From positions 36,174-100,173 of the forward strand of contig NZ_PYMA01000020.1 in the NCBI RefSeq assembly GCF_003026495.1: a DNA stretch of 64,000 nucleotides, in the 5' to 3' direction. Source of the stretch: Photobacterium sanctipauli (lineage in GTDB: Bacteria; Pseudomonadota; Gammaproteobacteria; Enterobacterales; Vibrionaceae). The notes below the pieces were generated by a model that ran no database searches, was not told where the DNA came from, and saw only the letters and a list, made by a program, of their open reading frames with translations. This document shows, piece by piece, positions 23,065 to 31,272 of this stretch (position 1 is its first letter; every line of letters begins with the position of its first letter). Position numbers and translations under genes: made by a program.

Positions 23065-23600
23065 TGAGCCGTAAGAAAAGAAGCCGTAGCTCTGGTTCTA
23101 ACGAGCAGTTAGTAACCATTAAGACACGCACCCAGCACGACCTTGAGGGTCTGCAACGTAAGAAAGACAAAAAGCGCAAGGGCCTGAAATCAGGTAGCCG
23201 CCACTCTTCTGTTAAGGTCGAAGATGCCCGCGCCGCCGCCAAGCGCAAGGACCCTCGCCACGGTAGCAAGAAGCCCGTGCCGTTGATCATCGAGCCGAAG
23301 AAGCCGATGACCAAACAAGAGCGTCGCCTCACGGCGGAGCAAGAACTGGCGATGCTGGAAAACGATGCCCAGCTGATGATCCTGCTTGACCGTATCGAAG
23401 CGGGCGAGAAACTTGGCGCTGGCTTGCAAAAGCAAGTGGACGAGAAGCTTGACCGTATTGAGCAGCTAATGGACCAACTGGGTCTGTTGGAAGAAGACGA
23501 GCCAGAGATGGACGCAGAGGCATACACCAAGCCGGCGTCGGATGATGATCTGCTGGATAAGTTTGAAAACATGGGCTTTGACGATTTCGACAAGGAGTAA
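23064..23600 (+). CDS. yihI: Der GTPase-activating protein YihI
   Basis: YihI activates the GTPase Der (EngA) and so modulates late ribosome assembly. The protein has 178 residues (E. coli: 169) with the typical split composition: a very basic N-terminal half (MSRKKRSRSSGSN, RKKDKKRKGLKSGSRH, then KDPRHGSKKPVPLI) and an acidic C-terminal half (LLEEDEPEMDAEAYTKP, ending FDDFDKE). It is cotranscribed with the methyltransferase upstream and the DUF2489 gene four bases downstream. Position before hemN is as in E. coli. Confidence 0.95.
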   Translation: MSRKKRSRSSGSNEQLVTIKTRTQHDLEGLQRKKDKKRKGLKSGSRHSSVKVEDARAAAKRKDPRHGSKKPVPLIIEPKKPMTKQERRLTAEQELAMLENDAQLMILLDRIEAGEKLGAGLQKQVDEKLDRIEQLMDQLGLLEEDEPEMDAEAYTKPASDDDLLDKFENMGFDDFDKE

Positions 23601-23603
23601 CCC

Positions 23604-24095
23604 TTGCAGAATTTGACACTTTGGCTAGGACTGGCCGGCAGTATTATTGCTGTATTGGCGACCTATGCAGGCTACCTGCTGTTTAAGCTGTACCGACAAA
23701 ACCAGCGCCACAAGGCGTTTTTGGCTCGGGCCGAAAAGCAGCAGGCTGAAGGTATCAAGCAGCGAAATGCCAACATAATGGAAAGCGTGATGATCATTGC
23801 CGAGGCCGGCAAGCAAGATCAGTGCGATGTGTCAGAGTTATCGATCCGCTTGTACAAGCTGATGGAAGTGCTGCAGGGCGAGAAGCAAGTCGACTTCGCC
23901 AACCAGTACCCCGCGATGAACGAGCTGTACCAGGTGGTGAAAGACATGCCGCGCGGTGAAGAACGCAAGACATTGGCCAAGAAAGAGCGCATGAAGCTTG
24001 ATTTGATCCGCATGAAGGCCGAAGCGCGCCTGCAGGATGCAATTAAGGCCGAGCTTGAACTTCTCCTTGAACAAAACCGTGCGGTTGCATCTTAA
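23604..24095 (+). CDS. DUF2489-family membrane-anchored protein
   Basis: This 163-residue protein has one N-terminal transmembrane helix (LWLGLAGSIIAVLATYAGYLLF) followed by a charged, helical cytoplasmic part rich in K and E, ending AELELLLEQNR. It fits DUF2489, a family found beside yihI in vibrios; function unknown. The start is TTG at 23604, with AAGGAG six bases upstream spanning the yihI stop, so translation is coupled to yihI. No catalytic motif is visible; a scaffold role is conceivable but unsupported. Confidence 0.82.
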   Translation: MQNLTLWLGLAGSIIAVLATYAGYLLFKLYRQNQRHKAFLARAEKQQAEGIKQRNANIMESVMIIAEAGKQDQCDVSELSIRLYKLMEVLQGEKQVDFANQYPAMNELYQVVKDMPRGEERKTLAKKERMKLDLIRMKAEARLQDAIKAELELLLEQNRAVAS

Positions 24096-24252
24096 TCGGC
24101 ACTTTTTCCCTTGGCTATAATGAAGTAGCCAAGGGGATTTCTGATCGGGTTAGCACTTCAGCTATACCTAATAAGTAAACTATCTACATCTTTAGCGAAT
24201 TATGGCACACTCGTTGGTTCGCAATTCCCCCTATGATAAGTGGAAGTAAGTC

Positions 24253-25626
24253 ATGTCACATGAGCAGATTATTTGGGATCAGGCCTTAATCGAAAAATAT
24301 AATTACTCTGGCCCGCGTTATACGTCATACCCGACCGCCCTGGAGTTCCATGAAGCCTTTACCCCGGCTGAGTTCGATATGGCTTGCGCCCAATATCCGG
24401 ATCGCAAACTCTCGCTATATGTCCATATCCCGTTCTGCCATAAGCTTTGCTACTACTGTGGTTGTAATAAAATTATTACCCGCCATCAGCACAAGGCTGA
24501 TCAGTACCTGGATGCGCTTGAGCAGGAAATTCGCCAGCGCGCTAGCCTGCTGGGCGAGCGTGAAGTCAGCCAGTTGCACTGGGGTGGGGGAACACCAACG
24601 TTTTTGACCAAGGCCCAAGTTAGCCGCCTGATGGCGCTGCTGCGCGAACAGTTCAACTTTGCCGGCGATGCTGAAATCAGCATCGAGGTCGACCCGCGTG
24701 AAATCGAGCTGGATATGCTGGATCACTTGCGTGCGGAAGGTTTCAACCGTTTGAGTATCGGGGTGCAGGACTTCAACAAGGAAGTGCAGAAGCTGGTTAA
24801 CCGTGAGCAGGATGAGGCATTCATTTTTGCCATGGTGGAGCGAGCACGCGAGTTGGGCTTCCGTTCGACCAACCTTGATTTGATCTATGGCTTGCCCAAG
24901 CAAACCCAGTCACTGTTTGCCGAAACACTTGACCAGGTACTGACGATGCGTCCGGGGCGTTTGTCGATTTTCAACTACGCCCATATGCCTAAGCTGTTTG
25001 CCGCGCAGCGTAAAATCAATGAAGCCGATTTGCCGCAGGCCAAAGAAAAGCTGGCGATCTTGCAAGATACCATTGCCACGCTAACCGGCGCCGGTTACCA
25101 GTTCATCGGTATGGATCACTTTGCCCTGCCCGATGATGAGCTTGCGGTTGCGCAGCGCGAGGGGATTTTGCATCGCAACTTCCAGGGTTATACCACCCAA
25201 GGCGATTGTGATTTGCTGGGGCTGGGGGTATCGGCTATCTCGATGATTGGCGATTGCTATGCCCAGAACCAGAAAGAGCTGAAGCATTACTATGCCAACG
25301 TGGGTGAAAAGCGTGAGGCTCTGTGGAAAGGGGTATCCCTTGATAGTGATGACTTACTGCGACGTGAAGTGATCAAGGCGCTGATTTGTAACTTCCAGCT
25401 TGATAAGGCAGAGATAGAGCAGCGTTTCGGAATCGATTTTGACCGCTACTTTACCGAAGATATCGAATTGCTCCAGACTTTCATCGACGATGGCTTGGTG
25501 ACGGTGGATGCGAAGCGTATCCATGTTGAGCTTAAGGGCCGATTGCTGATCCGCAATATCTGCATGTGCTTTGATAAGTACTTGCGTGATCGCGCCCGCC
25601 AGCAGCAGTTCTCGCGTGTGATTTAA
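24253..25626 (+). CDS. hemN: Oxygen-independent coproporphyrinogen III oxidase
   Basis: HemN is a radical-SAM enzyme of 457 residues that decarboxylates coproporphyrinogen III to protoporphyrinogen IX without oxygen. The 4Fe-4S cluster ligands are C62, C66 and C69 in FCHKLCYYCGC. Other family motifs are SGPRYTSYPTA near the N-terminus, HWGGGTPTFL, EVDPREI, RLSIGVQDF and DLIYGLPKQT, with IGMDHFALP later on. It stands about 157 bp after the DUF2489 gene, with room for its own promoter, and shares a bidirectional terminator with the small gene on the other strand. I saw no clear FNR site upstream. Confidence 0.97.
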   Translation: MSHEQIIWDQALIEKYNYSGPRYTSYPTALEFHEAFTPAEFDMACAQYPDRKLSLYVHIPFCHKLCYYCGCNKIITRHQHKADQYLDALEQEIRQRASLLGEREVSQLHWGGGTPTFLTKAQVSRLMALLREQFNFAGDAEISIEVDPREIELDMLDHLRAEGFNRLSIGVQDFNKEVQKLVNREQDEAFIFAMVERARELGFRSTNLDLIYGLPKQTQSLFAETLDQVLTMRPGRLSIFNYAHMPKLFAAQRKINEADLPQAKEKLAILQDTIATLTGAGYQFIGMDHFALPDDELAVAQREGILHRNFQGYTTQGDCDLLGLGVSAISMIGDCYAQNQKELKHYYANVGEKREALWKGVSLDSDDLLRREVIKALICNFQLDKAEIEQRFGIDFDRYFTEDIELLQTFIDDGLVTVDAKRIHVELKGRLLIRNICMCFDKYLRDRARQQQFSRVI

Positions 25627-25681
25627 GTCATACCAACCTGAGCAAGTGGTTATGTAGGTTGGTAGACAGCCGAACAGGGAT

Positions 25682-25721
25682 GAAAAAGCCCCGCGACCGT
25701 GAGGTTGCGAGGCTTTTTTTA
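25682..25721. terminator. Bidirectional terminator between hemN and the YshB-like gene
   Basis: AAAAAGCCCCGCGACC-GTGA-GGTTGCGAGGCTTTTTTT forms a long stem with A/T runs on both flanks, placed 56 bp after hemN and 12 bp after the small minus-strand gene. Confidence 0.9.
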
Positions 25722-25732
25722 TTCATACGGCA

Positions 25733-25861
25733 TTAGCCATTGAACATGTTCACCGCGGCAATCAGCGCCAGGATGCCAGCAGCAAAATGGCCGGGGCCAT
25801 TGGCTGCAAGTTCACTGACGGCAGGCATTGCCACGCTGAATGAAAATAAACTTTCCAGCAT
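25733..25861 (-). CDS. Small membrane protein, YshB-like (42 aa)
   Basis: A 42-codon frame on the minus strand reads MLESLFSFSVAMPAVSELAA, then NGPGHFAAGILALIAAVNMF and NG. It has a single hydrophobic stretch at about residues 26-40. E. coli encodes the small membrane protein YshB between hemN and glnG (ntrC), also starting MLES and ending in a hydrophobic helix; the position here is the same (from memory of the E. coli map). A terminator follows directly. The Shine-Dalgarno site is weak (GGGA nine bases upstream). It could instead be cotranscribed from ntrC, about 210 bp upstream. Confidence 0.6.
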   Translation of the reverse strand: MLESLFSFSVAMPAVSELAANGPGHFAAGILALIAAVNMFNG

Positions 25862-26070
25862 GGTGGGGTTCCCACTGTGTTTTTGGTGTTTTTACGGTGC
25901 GGAATTCGTTGCTGCGGCAATGTAAAAGCCGAGAACTGCTTTGGCCTGAGCTAAAGTTGGGGGTATTTTACGCAAAAAAGGCCGAAATGGAATGGATTAA
26001 GAGCAAAAAATGTCCACTCGGCCCGATTTATTAACTAAGTTGTTGATTGTTTGCTTGCGGTTGTTGCCGG

Positions 26071-27480
26071 CTAGGCGACGTTGAGCTCCTTGAGCTTGCG
26101 GGTCAGGGTATTGCGCCCCCAACCCAACAGGCGGGCAGCTTCTTGCTTGTGGCCATGGGTATGTTCCAGTGCCGCCTCGAGCAAGATTTTTTCAAACTCC
26201 GGCAGGGCTTCGCCGAGTAGGTTTTGGTGGCCTTGTTGTAGGTTGTCCTTGGCCCACTTTGCCAGCATCTGGTGCCAGTGCTGCTGTTCGCCACCGCCGT
26301 CTTCGATCGGTTGCGGCGACATGAGCTCGGGCGGTAGATCGGCAGGCAGGATCTCGTTGCCGCTCGCCATCACGGTGAGCCAGCGGCAGGTGTTTTCCAG
26401 TTGGCGGACGTTGCCCGGCCAATCCAGCGCAGTGAGCGCGGTTTCGGTATCAGGATGCAAGGTCTTGACTTCAACCCCCAACTCGTCGGATGCGCGCTGC
26501 AGGAAATGGCGGGTGAGTTGCGGAATATCTTGGCGGCGGTCTTTGAGTGCCGGCAGGTGAACCCGGATGACATTAAGGCGGTGGAACAAGTCTTCCCGGA
26601 AGTCGCCATCGGCCACCAACTGCTCAAGGTTTTGGTGGGTCGCGGCAATGATCCGGACATCGACGTTCACCGGGGAGTGGCCGCCCACCCGATAAAACTG
26701 GCCGTCGGCCAGTACGCGCAATAACCGGGTCTGGATATCGAGCGGCATGTCGCCGATTTCGTCGAGGAACAGGGTGCCGCCATTGGCTTGCTCGAAGCGG
26801 CCTTGGCGTACGCTGTTGGCGCCGGTAAAGGCCCCTTTTTCATGGCCGAATAGCTCCGATTCAATCAAATCCTTGGGGATCGCCGCCATATTCAGGGCAA
26901 TGAACTCTTTGCTGCTGCGCGGGCTGTGGCGGTGCAAGGCGTGGGCAACCAGCTCCTTGCCGGTGCCCGACTCCCCGTTGATCAGCACCGAGATGGATGA
27001 GCGGGAGAGGCGGCCGATGGCACGGAATACCTCCTGCATGGCTGGCGCTTCGCCGATGATTTCCGGTGCGCTGGTGTCGGCCAGCTCCGGTTGCTGCTGG
27101 CGCTTTTGCTCCTGGCTGTGGGTCACTGCCCGCTCGACCAGGCTGACGGCCTCGTCAATATCAAAAGGCTTGGGCAGGTACTCGAATGCCCCTTCCTGGT
27201 AGGCATTGACCGCGGCATCGAGATCGGAGTGGGCTGTCATGATGATCACTGGCAGGGTCGGGTAGTCGCCCTGCAGGGTTTTCAGCAGGGTCAGGCCGTC
27301 CATGCCAGGCATGCGAATATCGGAGACCAGCACGTCAGGCACGCTGCGCTCAAGCGCCTCGATGACACTGTCGGCATTGGCAAAGGTCTCGCATTTTAGT
27401 CCGGCGGCATTGAGGGTGCGCTCGAGCACCCAGCGGATCGAGCTGTCGTCGTCGACGACCCAGATAAGTCCTTTGCTCAT
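26071..27480 (-). CDS. ntrC: Nitrogen regulator NtrC (GlnG)
   Basis: NtrC is the response regulator that activates sigma-54 promoters such as glnA under nitrogen limitation. At 469 residues it matches E. coli. The receiver domain has the phosphorylated D54 in VLVSDIRMPGMDG and K in LPKPFD. The AAA+ domain has Walker A GESGTGKELVA, the sigma-54-contact loop GAFTGA (in GHEKGAFTGANS), Walker B GGTLFLDEIGDMP and sensor-type RLLRVLADGQFYRVGG. A Fis-type helix-turn-helix closes the protein (QEAARLLGWGRNTLTRKLKEL). It follows ntrB after 41 bp in the same operon. Confidence 0.98.
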   Translation of the reverse strand: MSKGLIWVVDDDSSIRWVLERTLNAAGLKCETFANADSVIEALERSVPDVLVSDIRMPGMDGLTLLKTLQGDYPTLPVIIMTAHSDLDAAVNAYQEGAFEYLPKPFDIDEAVSLVERAVTHSQEQKRQQQPELADTSAPEIIGEAPAMQEVFRAIGRLSRSSISVLINGESGTGKELVAHALHRHSPRSSKEFIALNMAAIPKDLIESELFGHEKGAFTGANSVRQGRFEQANGGTLFLDEIGDMPLDIQTRLLRVLADGQFYRVGGHSPVNVDVRIIAATHQNLEQLVADGDFREDLFHRLNVIRVHLPALKDRRQDIPQLTRHFLQRASDELGVEVKTLHPDTETALTALDWPGNVRQLENTCRWLTVMASGNEILPADLPPELMSPQPIEDGGGEQQHWHQMLAKWAKDNLQQGHQNLLGEALPEFEKILLEAALEHTHGHKQEAARLLGWGRNTLTRKLKELNVA

Positions 27481-27521
27481 AATGACTCCTCTCTAGTGAG
27501 CCAGCTCTGGCTGGCTTATCG

Positions 27522-28571
27522 TTATTTTATGGGTAGATACAGGCTGAACTTGGTGTGTCCAGGCCAACTGATAACTTCAATCTTGCCCTGGTGTTGGTCT
27601 ACCAGGTTCTGGGCTATCGACAAGCCAAGCCCGGTGCCGCCTTCGCGGCCGGTCACCATGGGGTAGAACAGGGTGTCTTGGATATCGCTCGGGATCCCGG
27701 GGCCGTCGTCGATAATGTCGATTTTGGCCGCGACCCGAAAGCGCTTGCCGTGGATCAAGGCCTGATGCACCGTTCTGGTGCGCAGGGTGATATTGCCGCC
27801 CTGGTGCTGCTGCAGGGCAAGCGATGCATTGCTGACAATATTCAAAATGGCTTGTTCGAGCTGGTCGGGATCCATAACGAAATCCGGCAGGCTCGGATCG
27901 TAATCGCGGTGGATGGCGATGCTATCGCCGCAATCCATGCCCACCAATTGGCGGACTTTTTCCAACACGATATGGATATTGTCTTCCTGCCGCGCCCCCG
28001 GCCGTTGCGGGCCAAGCAGGCGGTCGACCAGGTTTCTTAGCCGATCGGCCTGCTCGATGATCATTTGGGTGTATTCGGTATAGCTTGGGTCGGGCAGGGT
28101 TTTTTCCAGTAATTGGGCTGCGCCGCGCAAACCGCCTAGCGGGTTTTTGATTTCATGGGCCAGGCCGCGAACCAACTCCTTGGCTGCCTGCTGCTGGGCG
28201 TGCTGGCTGAGCTCTTGGCTGATCCGCCGCTGCTGGTCGATGGGTTTCAGCTCAAGCAAGATAAGTAGCTCTTTTTGCCATGACAGCGGGCTGGCATTGA
28301 GCTCCAGGGTGTGGTGGCGGCCGTCGATAACAAAGGTCACGTCGCTGTCGGCCAGCCCCTGGCCGCTGTGCAGCGTGGACTGGACCAAGCCCAGATCAAG
28401 CGAGGTATGCTGGAGCAGATCCGGAAAGCGGGTGTTATTGAGCCGCCGCTTGCTGAAAGACAGCAGTTGCTCGGCCGCGGGATTGACGTATCGGATTGCC
28501 AGATCCTCATCCAGCAGCACAATCGCCGTTACCAGATTGTCCAATATCAGTGGAGAAAACTCGTCCGTCAC
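27522..28571 (-). CDS. ntrB: Nitrogen sensor kinase/phosphatase NtrB (GlnL)
   Basis: NtrB phosphorylates or dephosphorylates NtrC in response to the PII protein. The 349-residue protein has an N-terminal PAS domain (LDNLVTAIVLLDEDLAIRYVN, AAEQLLSFSKRRL), the H-box GLAHEIKNPLGGLRGAAQLL with the phosphorylated histidine, and a kinase domain with the N-box LNIVSNASLALQ, G1 DIIDDGPGIP and G2 GREGGTGLGLSIAQNLV. There is no membrane segment, so it is cytoplasmic like E. coli NtrB. An NtrC-type site sits 50 bp upstream of its start. Confidence 0.97.
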   Translation of the reverse strand: MTDEFSPLILDNLVTAIVLLDEDLAIRYVNPAAEQLLSFSKRRLNNTRFPDLLQHTSLDLGLVQSTLHSGQGLADSDVTFVIDGRHHTLELNASPLSWQKELLILLELKPIDQQRRISQELSQHAQQQAAKELVRGLAHEIKNPLGGLRGAAQLLEKTLPDPSYTEYTQMIIEQADRLRNLVDRLLGPQRPGARQEDNIHIVLEKVRQLVGMDCGDSIAIHRDYDPSLPDFVMDPDQLEQAILNIVSNASLALQQHQGGNITLRTRTVHQALIHGKRFRVAAKIDIIDDGPGIPSDIQDTLFYPMVTGREGGTGLGLSIAQNLVDQHQGKIEVISWPGHTKFSLYLPIK

Positions 28572-28601
28572 AATTACTATCCTTGTTAGCTCAATTCATT
28601 G

Positions 28602-28637
28602 TGGTGCATTGAACAGTGGTTGCACCAAAGTAGTGCA
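28602..28637 (-). promoter_or_regulatory. NtrC site upstream of ntrB
   Basis: TGCACCAAAGTAGTGCA at 28621-28637 is a near-palindromic NtrC box, and TGGTGCA at 28602-28608 is a half-site. Lying 30-65 bp before the ntrB start, they fit the NtrC repression of the ntrBC promoter known in enterobacteria. Confidence 0.7.
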
Positions 28638-28692
28638 ATCAAGTGTAGCCTGTCTGTTGGACGTCGTGAACGTAAATCTTGCGCAGTGCCTG

Positions 28693-29250
28693 CTATTTGG
28701 GCATTGGCGCGGGCGCATTCCTTGATTTGGTCGTGGCACGGTGCAGAAAGACAGTTACTTGTTCTGATGATGCAATAACCTTGCCGTATTTGAGTAACTG
28801 GCTTTGCAGGGTATGGCTGCCGCGATCAATATTGGTGAGTTGCCAATGGAGTTGGGTTTGCGGCCTGCCGTAAGGCTTGCCGTCCAGCAACAGCCTGACG
28901 CTGTGGCCCTTGTTCATCTTGCGGTTGGCCTCGGTGCGCACCCGGATAATGCCCTCGTTGCTGCGGATGGTTAGCTGGTCGCGGGGGGTGATCAGTTTGA
29001 TAGTGGCTGGGGGAGGCACGTCGTCAGGAATGGGCGCGGTTGCTGAGGCAGGCCCTGCTCCGTGGGTGGTTGTTTGGGCTGGGGGCGCCGGCTCGGGTAC
29101 GTTTAACTTTAGCTCGGCAGCGCCGGGTTGGGGGCGGTCGCTGAAGTGAACCGTGCCGTCCTCGTCTTCCCAGGTATAAATCGTGTCAGCCTGGCTCGTT
29201 GTGGTAAAGGCCAGCAAGGTGGCAAGGGTCAGTTTGCAAACACAATTCAT
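28693..29250 (-). CDS. DUF4124-domain secreted protein
   Basis: This 185-residue exported protein has a signal peptide (MNCVCKLTLATLLAFTTTSQA) followed by the DUF4124 motif DTIYTWEDEDGTVHFSDRPQPGA at residues 22-44. A proline/alanine-rich linker comes next, then an immunoglobulin-like C-terminal part (IKLITPRDQLTIRSNEGIIRV and VRLLLDGKPYGRPQTQLHWQL) resembling a fibronectin/Ig sandwich. The function is unknown; the protein should be periplasmic. It lies between glnA and ntrB on the same strand, where E. coli has no gene; vibrios often carry it here. Confidence 0.85.
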   Translation of the reverse strand: MNCVCKLTLATLLAFTTTSQADTIYTWEDEDGTVHFSDRPQPGAAELKLNVPEPAPPAQTTTHGAGPASATAPIPDDVPPPATIKLITPRDQLTIRSNEGIIRVRTEANRKMNKGHSVRLLLDGKPYGRPQTQLHWQLTNIDRGSHTLQSQLLKYGKVIASSEQVTVFLHRATTKSRNAPAPMPK

Positions 29251-29318
29251 GGCACCGCCGTGTAGGGGAAGGGAAGAAGTCCCCCATTGTTTTCTGGCAA
29301 TCGGTTGGCGGCAATATG

Positions 29319-29346
29319 AAAAAGGCCAGCTTGTGAAGCTGGCCTA
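29319..29346 (-). terminator. Rho-independent terminator of glnA
   Basis: On the minus strand, AGGCCAGCTT-CACA-AGCTGGCCT followed by TTTTC lies about 30 bp after the glnA stop. It separates glnA from the DUF4124-ntrBC genes, so read-through would be partial. Confidence 0.85.
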
Positions 29347-29376
29347 AATCTGCAATGTCGACTGTTAATCAGTTAC

Positions 29377-30786
29377 TTAAACTGAGTAGTACAGTTCGAA
29401 CTCAAGTGGGTGAGTTGTCATGTTGATCTTCTCAACGTCCTGAGATTTCAAGTCGATGTAAGAGTCGATGAAGTCGTCAGAGAATACACCGCCTGCAGTT
29501 AGGAATTCGCGGTCGTCGCTTAGTGCCTGTAGTGCACCCTGTAGTGACTCAGCAACAGTTGGGATTTCTGCCGCTTCTTCAGCTGGTAGGTCGTACAGGT
29601 CTTTGTCCATTGCTTCGCCCGGGTGGATCTTGTTCTGGATACCGTCAAGGCCAGCCATCAGCATTGCTGCGAAGCATAGGTATGGGTTAGCTGCTGGATC
29701 ACCGAAGCGAACTTCGATACGGCGTGCTTTCGGGCTTGGTACCACAGGGATACGGATAGAAGCAGAACGGTTACGTGCTGAGTAAGCTAGCATAACTGGT
29801 GCTTCGAAGCCTGGAACTAGACGCTTGTATGAGTTAGTTGCTGGGTTCGCGAATGCGTTGATTGCGCGAGCGTGCTTGATGATACCGCCGATGTAGTAAA
29901 GTGCAGTCTCAGATAGGCCGCCGTACTTGTCGCCTGCGAATAGGTTAACGCCGTCTTTAGCTAGCGACTGGTGAACGTGCATACCAGAGCCGTTATCGCC
30001 TACTAGTGGCTTAGGCATGAAGGTTGCTGTCTTGCCAAATGCGTGGGCAACGTTGTGAACAACGTACTTGTAGATTTGGATTTCGTCAGCTTTGGTCGTT
30101 AGGGTGTTGAAGCGAGTAGCGATCTCGTTCTGACCCGCCGTTGCCACTTCGTGGTGGTGAGCTTCAACAACTAGGCCCATCTCTTCCATGATCAGACACA
30201 TTGCTGAACGGATGTCTTGAGATGAATCAACTGGCGCGACTGGGAAGTAACCGCCTTTAACACCTGGACGGTGGCCTTTGTTACCGCCGTCAAATTCACT
30301 ACCTGTGTTCCATGCTGCTTCTACGTCGTCAATCTTGAAGAAAGAACCAGACATGTCGGTGTTGAATTTCACGTCGTCAAATAGGAAGAACTCTGGCTCA
30401 GGACCGATCAGTACGGTATCTGCAACGCCGGTAGCACGCATGAAGTCTTCAGCACGCTTAGCGATTGAGCGAGGGTCACGGTCGTAGCCTTGCATGGTAG
30501 CAGGCTCTAGGATGTCACAACGGATGTTCAGGGTGGCATCTTCAGTAAACGGGTCTAGTACCGCGCTTGCTGCATCAGGCATCATCACCATGTCAGATTC
30601 GTTGATGCCTTTCCAGCCAGCAACAGATGAACCATCGAACATTTTACCTTCTTCGAAGAAGTCTGCGTCGATTTGGTGAGATGGGATAGAGATGTGCTGC
30701 TCTTTACCTTTAGTATCGGTAAAACGTAGGTCTACAAACTTAACTTCGTTTTCCTGGATCAGCGCTAGTACGTTTTCTACTGACAT
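29377..30786 (-). CDS. glnA: Glutamine synthetase type I
   Basis: GlnA makes glutamine from glutamate, ammonia and ATP, and is the target of NtrC. It has 469 residues like E. coli. Diagnostic parts are FDGSSVAGWKGINESD near residues 50-65, GPEPEFFLFDDV (metal site), EAHHHEVATAGQNEI, the ATP-binding MPKPLVGDNGSGMHVHQSL, and RNRSASIRIPVV. The adenylylation tyrosine is in DKDLYDLPAEE near residue 398. Codon use looks highly optimised compared with its neighbours. It is transcribed from a sigma-54 promoter at about 30874-30889 under NtrC enhancers. Confidence 0.99.
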   Translation of the reverse strand: MSVENVLALIQENEVKFVDLRFTDTKGKEQHISIPSHQIDADFFEEGKMFDGSSVAGWKGINESDMVMMPDAASAVLDPFTEDATLNIRCDILEPATMQGYDRDPRSIAKRAEDFMRATGVADTVLIGPEPEFFLFDDVKFNTDMSGSFFKIDDVEAAWNTGSEFDGGNKGHRPGVKGGYFPVAPVDSSQDIRSAMCLIMEEMGLVVEAHHHEVATAGQNEIATRFNTLTTKADEIQIYKYVVHNVAHAFGKTATFMPKPLVGDNGSGMHVHQSLAKDGVNLFAGDKYGGLSETALYYIGGIIKHARAINAFANPATNSYKRLVPGFEAPVMLAYSARNRSASIRIPVVPSPKARRIEVRFGDPAANPYLCFAAMLMAGLDGIQNKIHPGEAMDKDLYDLPAEEAAEIPTVAESLQGALQALSDDREFLTAGGVFSDDFIDSYIDLKSQDVEKINMTTHPLEFELYYSV

Positions 30787-30873
30787 CTTGAGTAACCTCC
30801 GGTGTTAATTTGGGCAACTGGCCGCAAAAAAATTGAGTGGCGAGCAGGCGTTTTGCTCTATGACCAACTACAT

Positions 30874-30889
30874 TGCTAGAACCGTGCCA
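30874..30889 (-). promoter_or_regulatory. Sigma-54 promoter of glnA
   Basis: On the minus strand TGGCACG-GTTC-TAGCA matches the -24/-12 consensus TGGCACG-N4-TTGCA with one mismatch. The GG and GC dinucleotides are ten bases apart between them as required. The start would be near 30863, about 77 bp before the glnA ATG. Confidence 0.88.
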
Positions 30890-30950
30890 ACTTTTTAAAG
30901 CCCTAAAATTGCGCATTTACGCGGTTTTAGCGCCATGAAATTCCATTCTC

Positions 30951-31020
30951 TGCACCAAGATGGTGAGTTGTTGCACTGTTATGGTGCAATATCGCGAGTT
31001 TTCACTCATATGGTGCGTGC
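30951..31020 (-). promoter_or_regulatory. NtrC enhancer sites for glnA
   Basis: Two NtrC boxes, TGCACCAAGATGGTGAG (30951-30967) and TGCACTGTTATGGTGCA (30972-30988), are spaced 21 bp centre to centre, about two helical turns. A third half-site TGGTGCG lies at 31011-31017. They sit about 90-150 bp upstream of the predicted start, a usual enhancer distance. The rest of the gap to typA (31021-31272) should hold the typA promoter; no gene is seen. Confidence 0.85.
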
Positions 31021-31272
31021 ATCTACATTATCCCACCGGGACACATTGTCAATTGGCAAGGTGCATAAATAATGCGCTTTTGTGCAAGCTTATCGTCGGT
31101 GATTACCCGTTTTGCGGCGCGATGGACGGGCTATCGTGGCGCAGAAACAAAAAGGCGGTGATATAAATCACATATTTCGTGGGTTTTGGCGTAAAATCTG
31201 TTAGATTATGAGCCGTTTTTTTAACCAAGTAGCACCATAGGGTCGCTGCATGTTCTGAGTGAATGTGAATCC

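Noticed and set aside
25980..26023. GGCCGA...TCGGCC long-loop hairpin after ntrC as a terminator
   Set aside because: The 32-base loop and only six pairs make it weak; ntrC transcripts may instead end at 25682 after the small gene.
25740..26034. Plus-strand frames of 61-64 codons after hemN
   Set aside because: They start after the hemN terminator without ribosome sites and lie opposite the YshB-like gene, which has better support.
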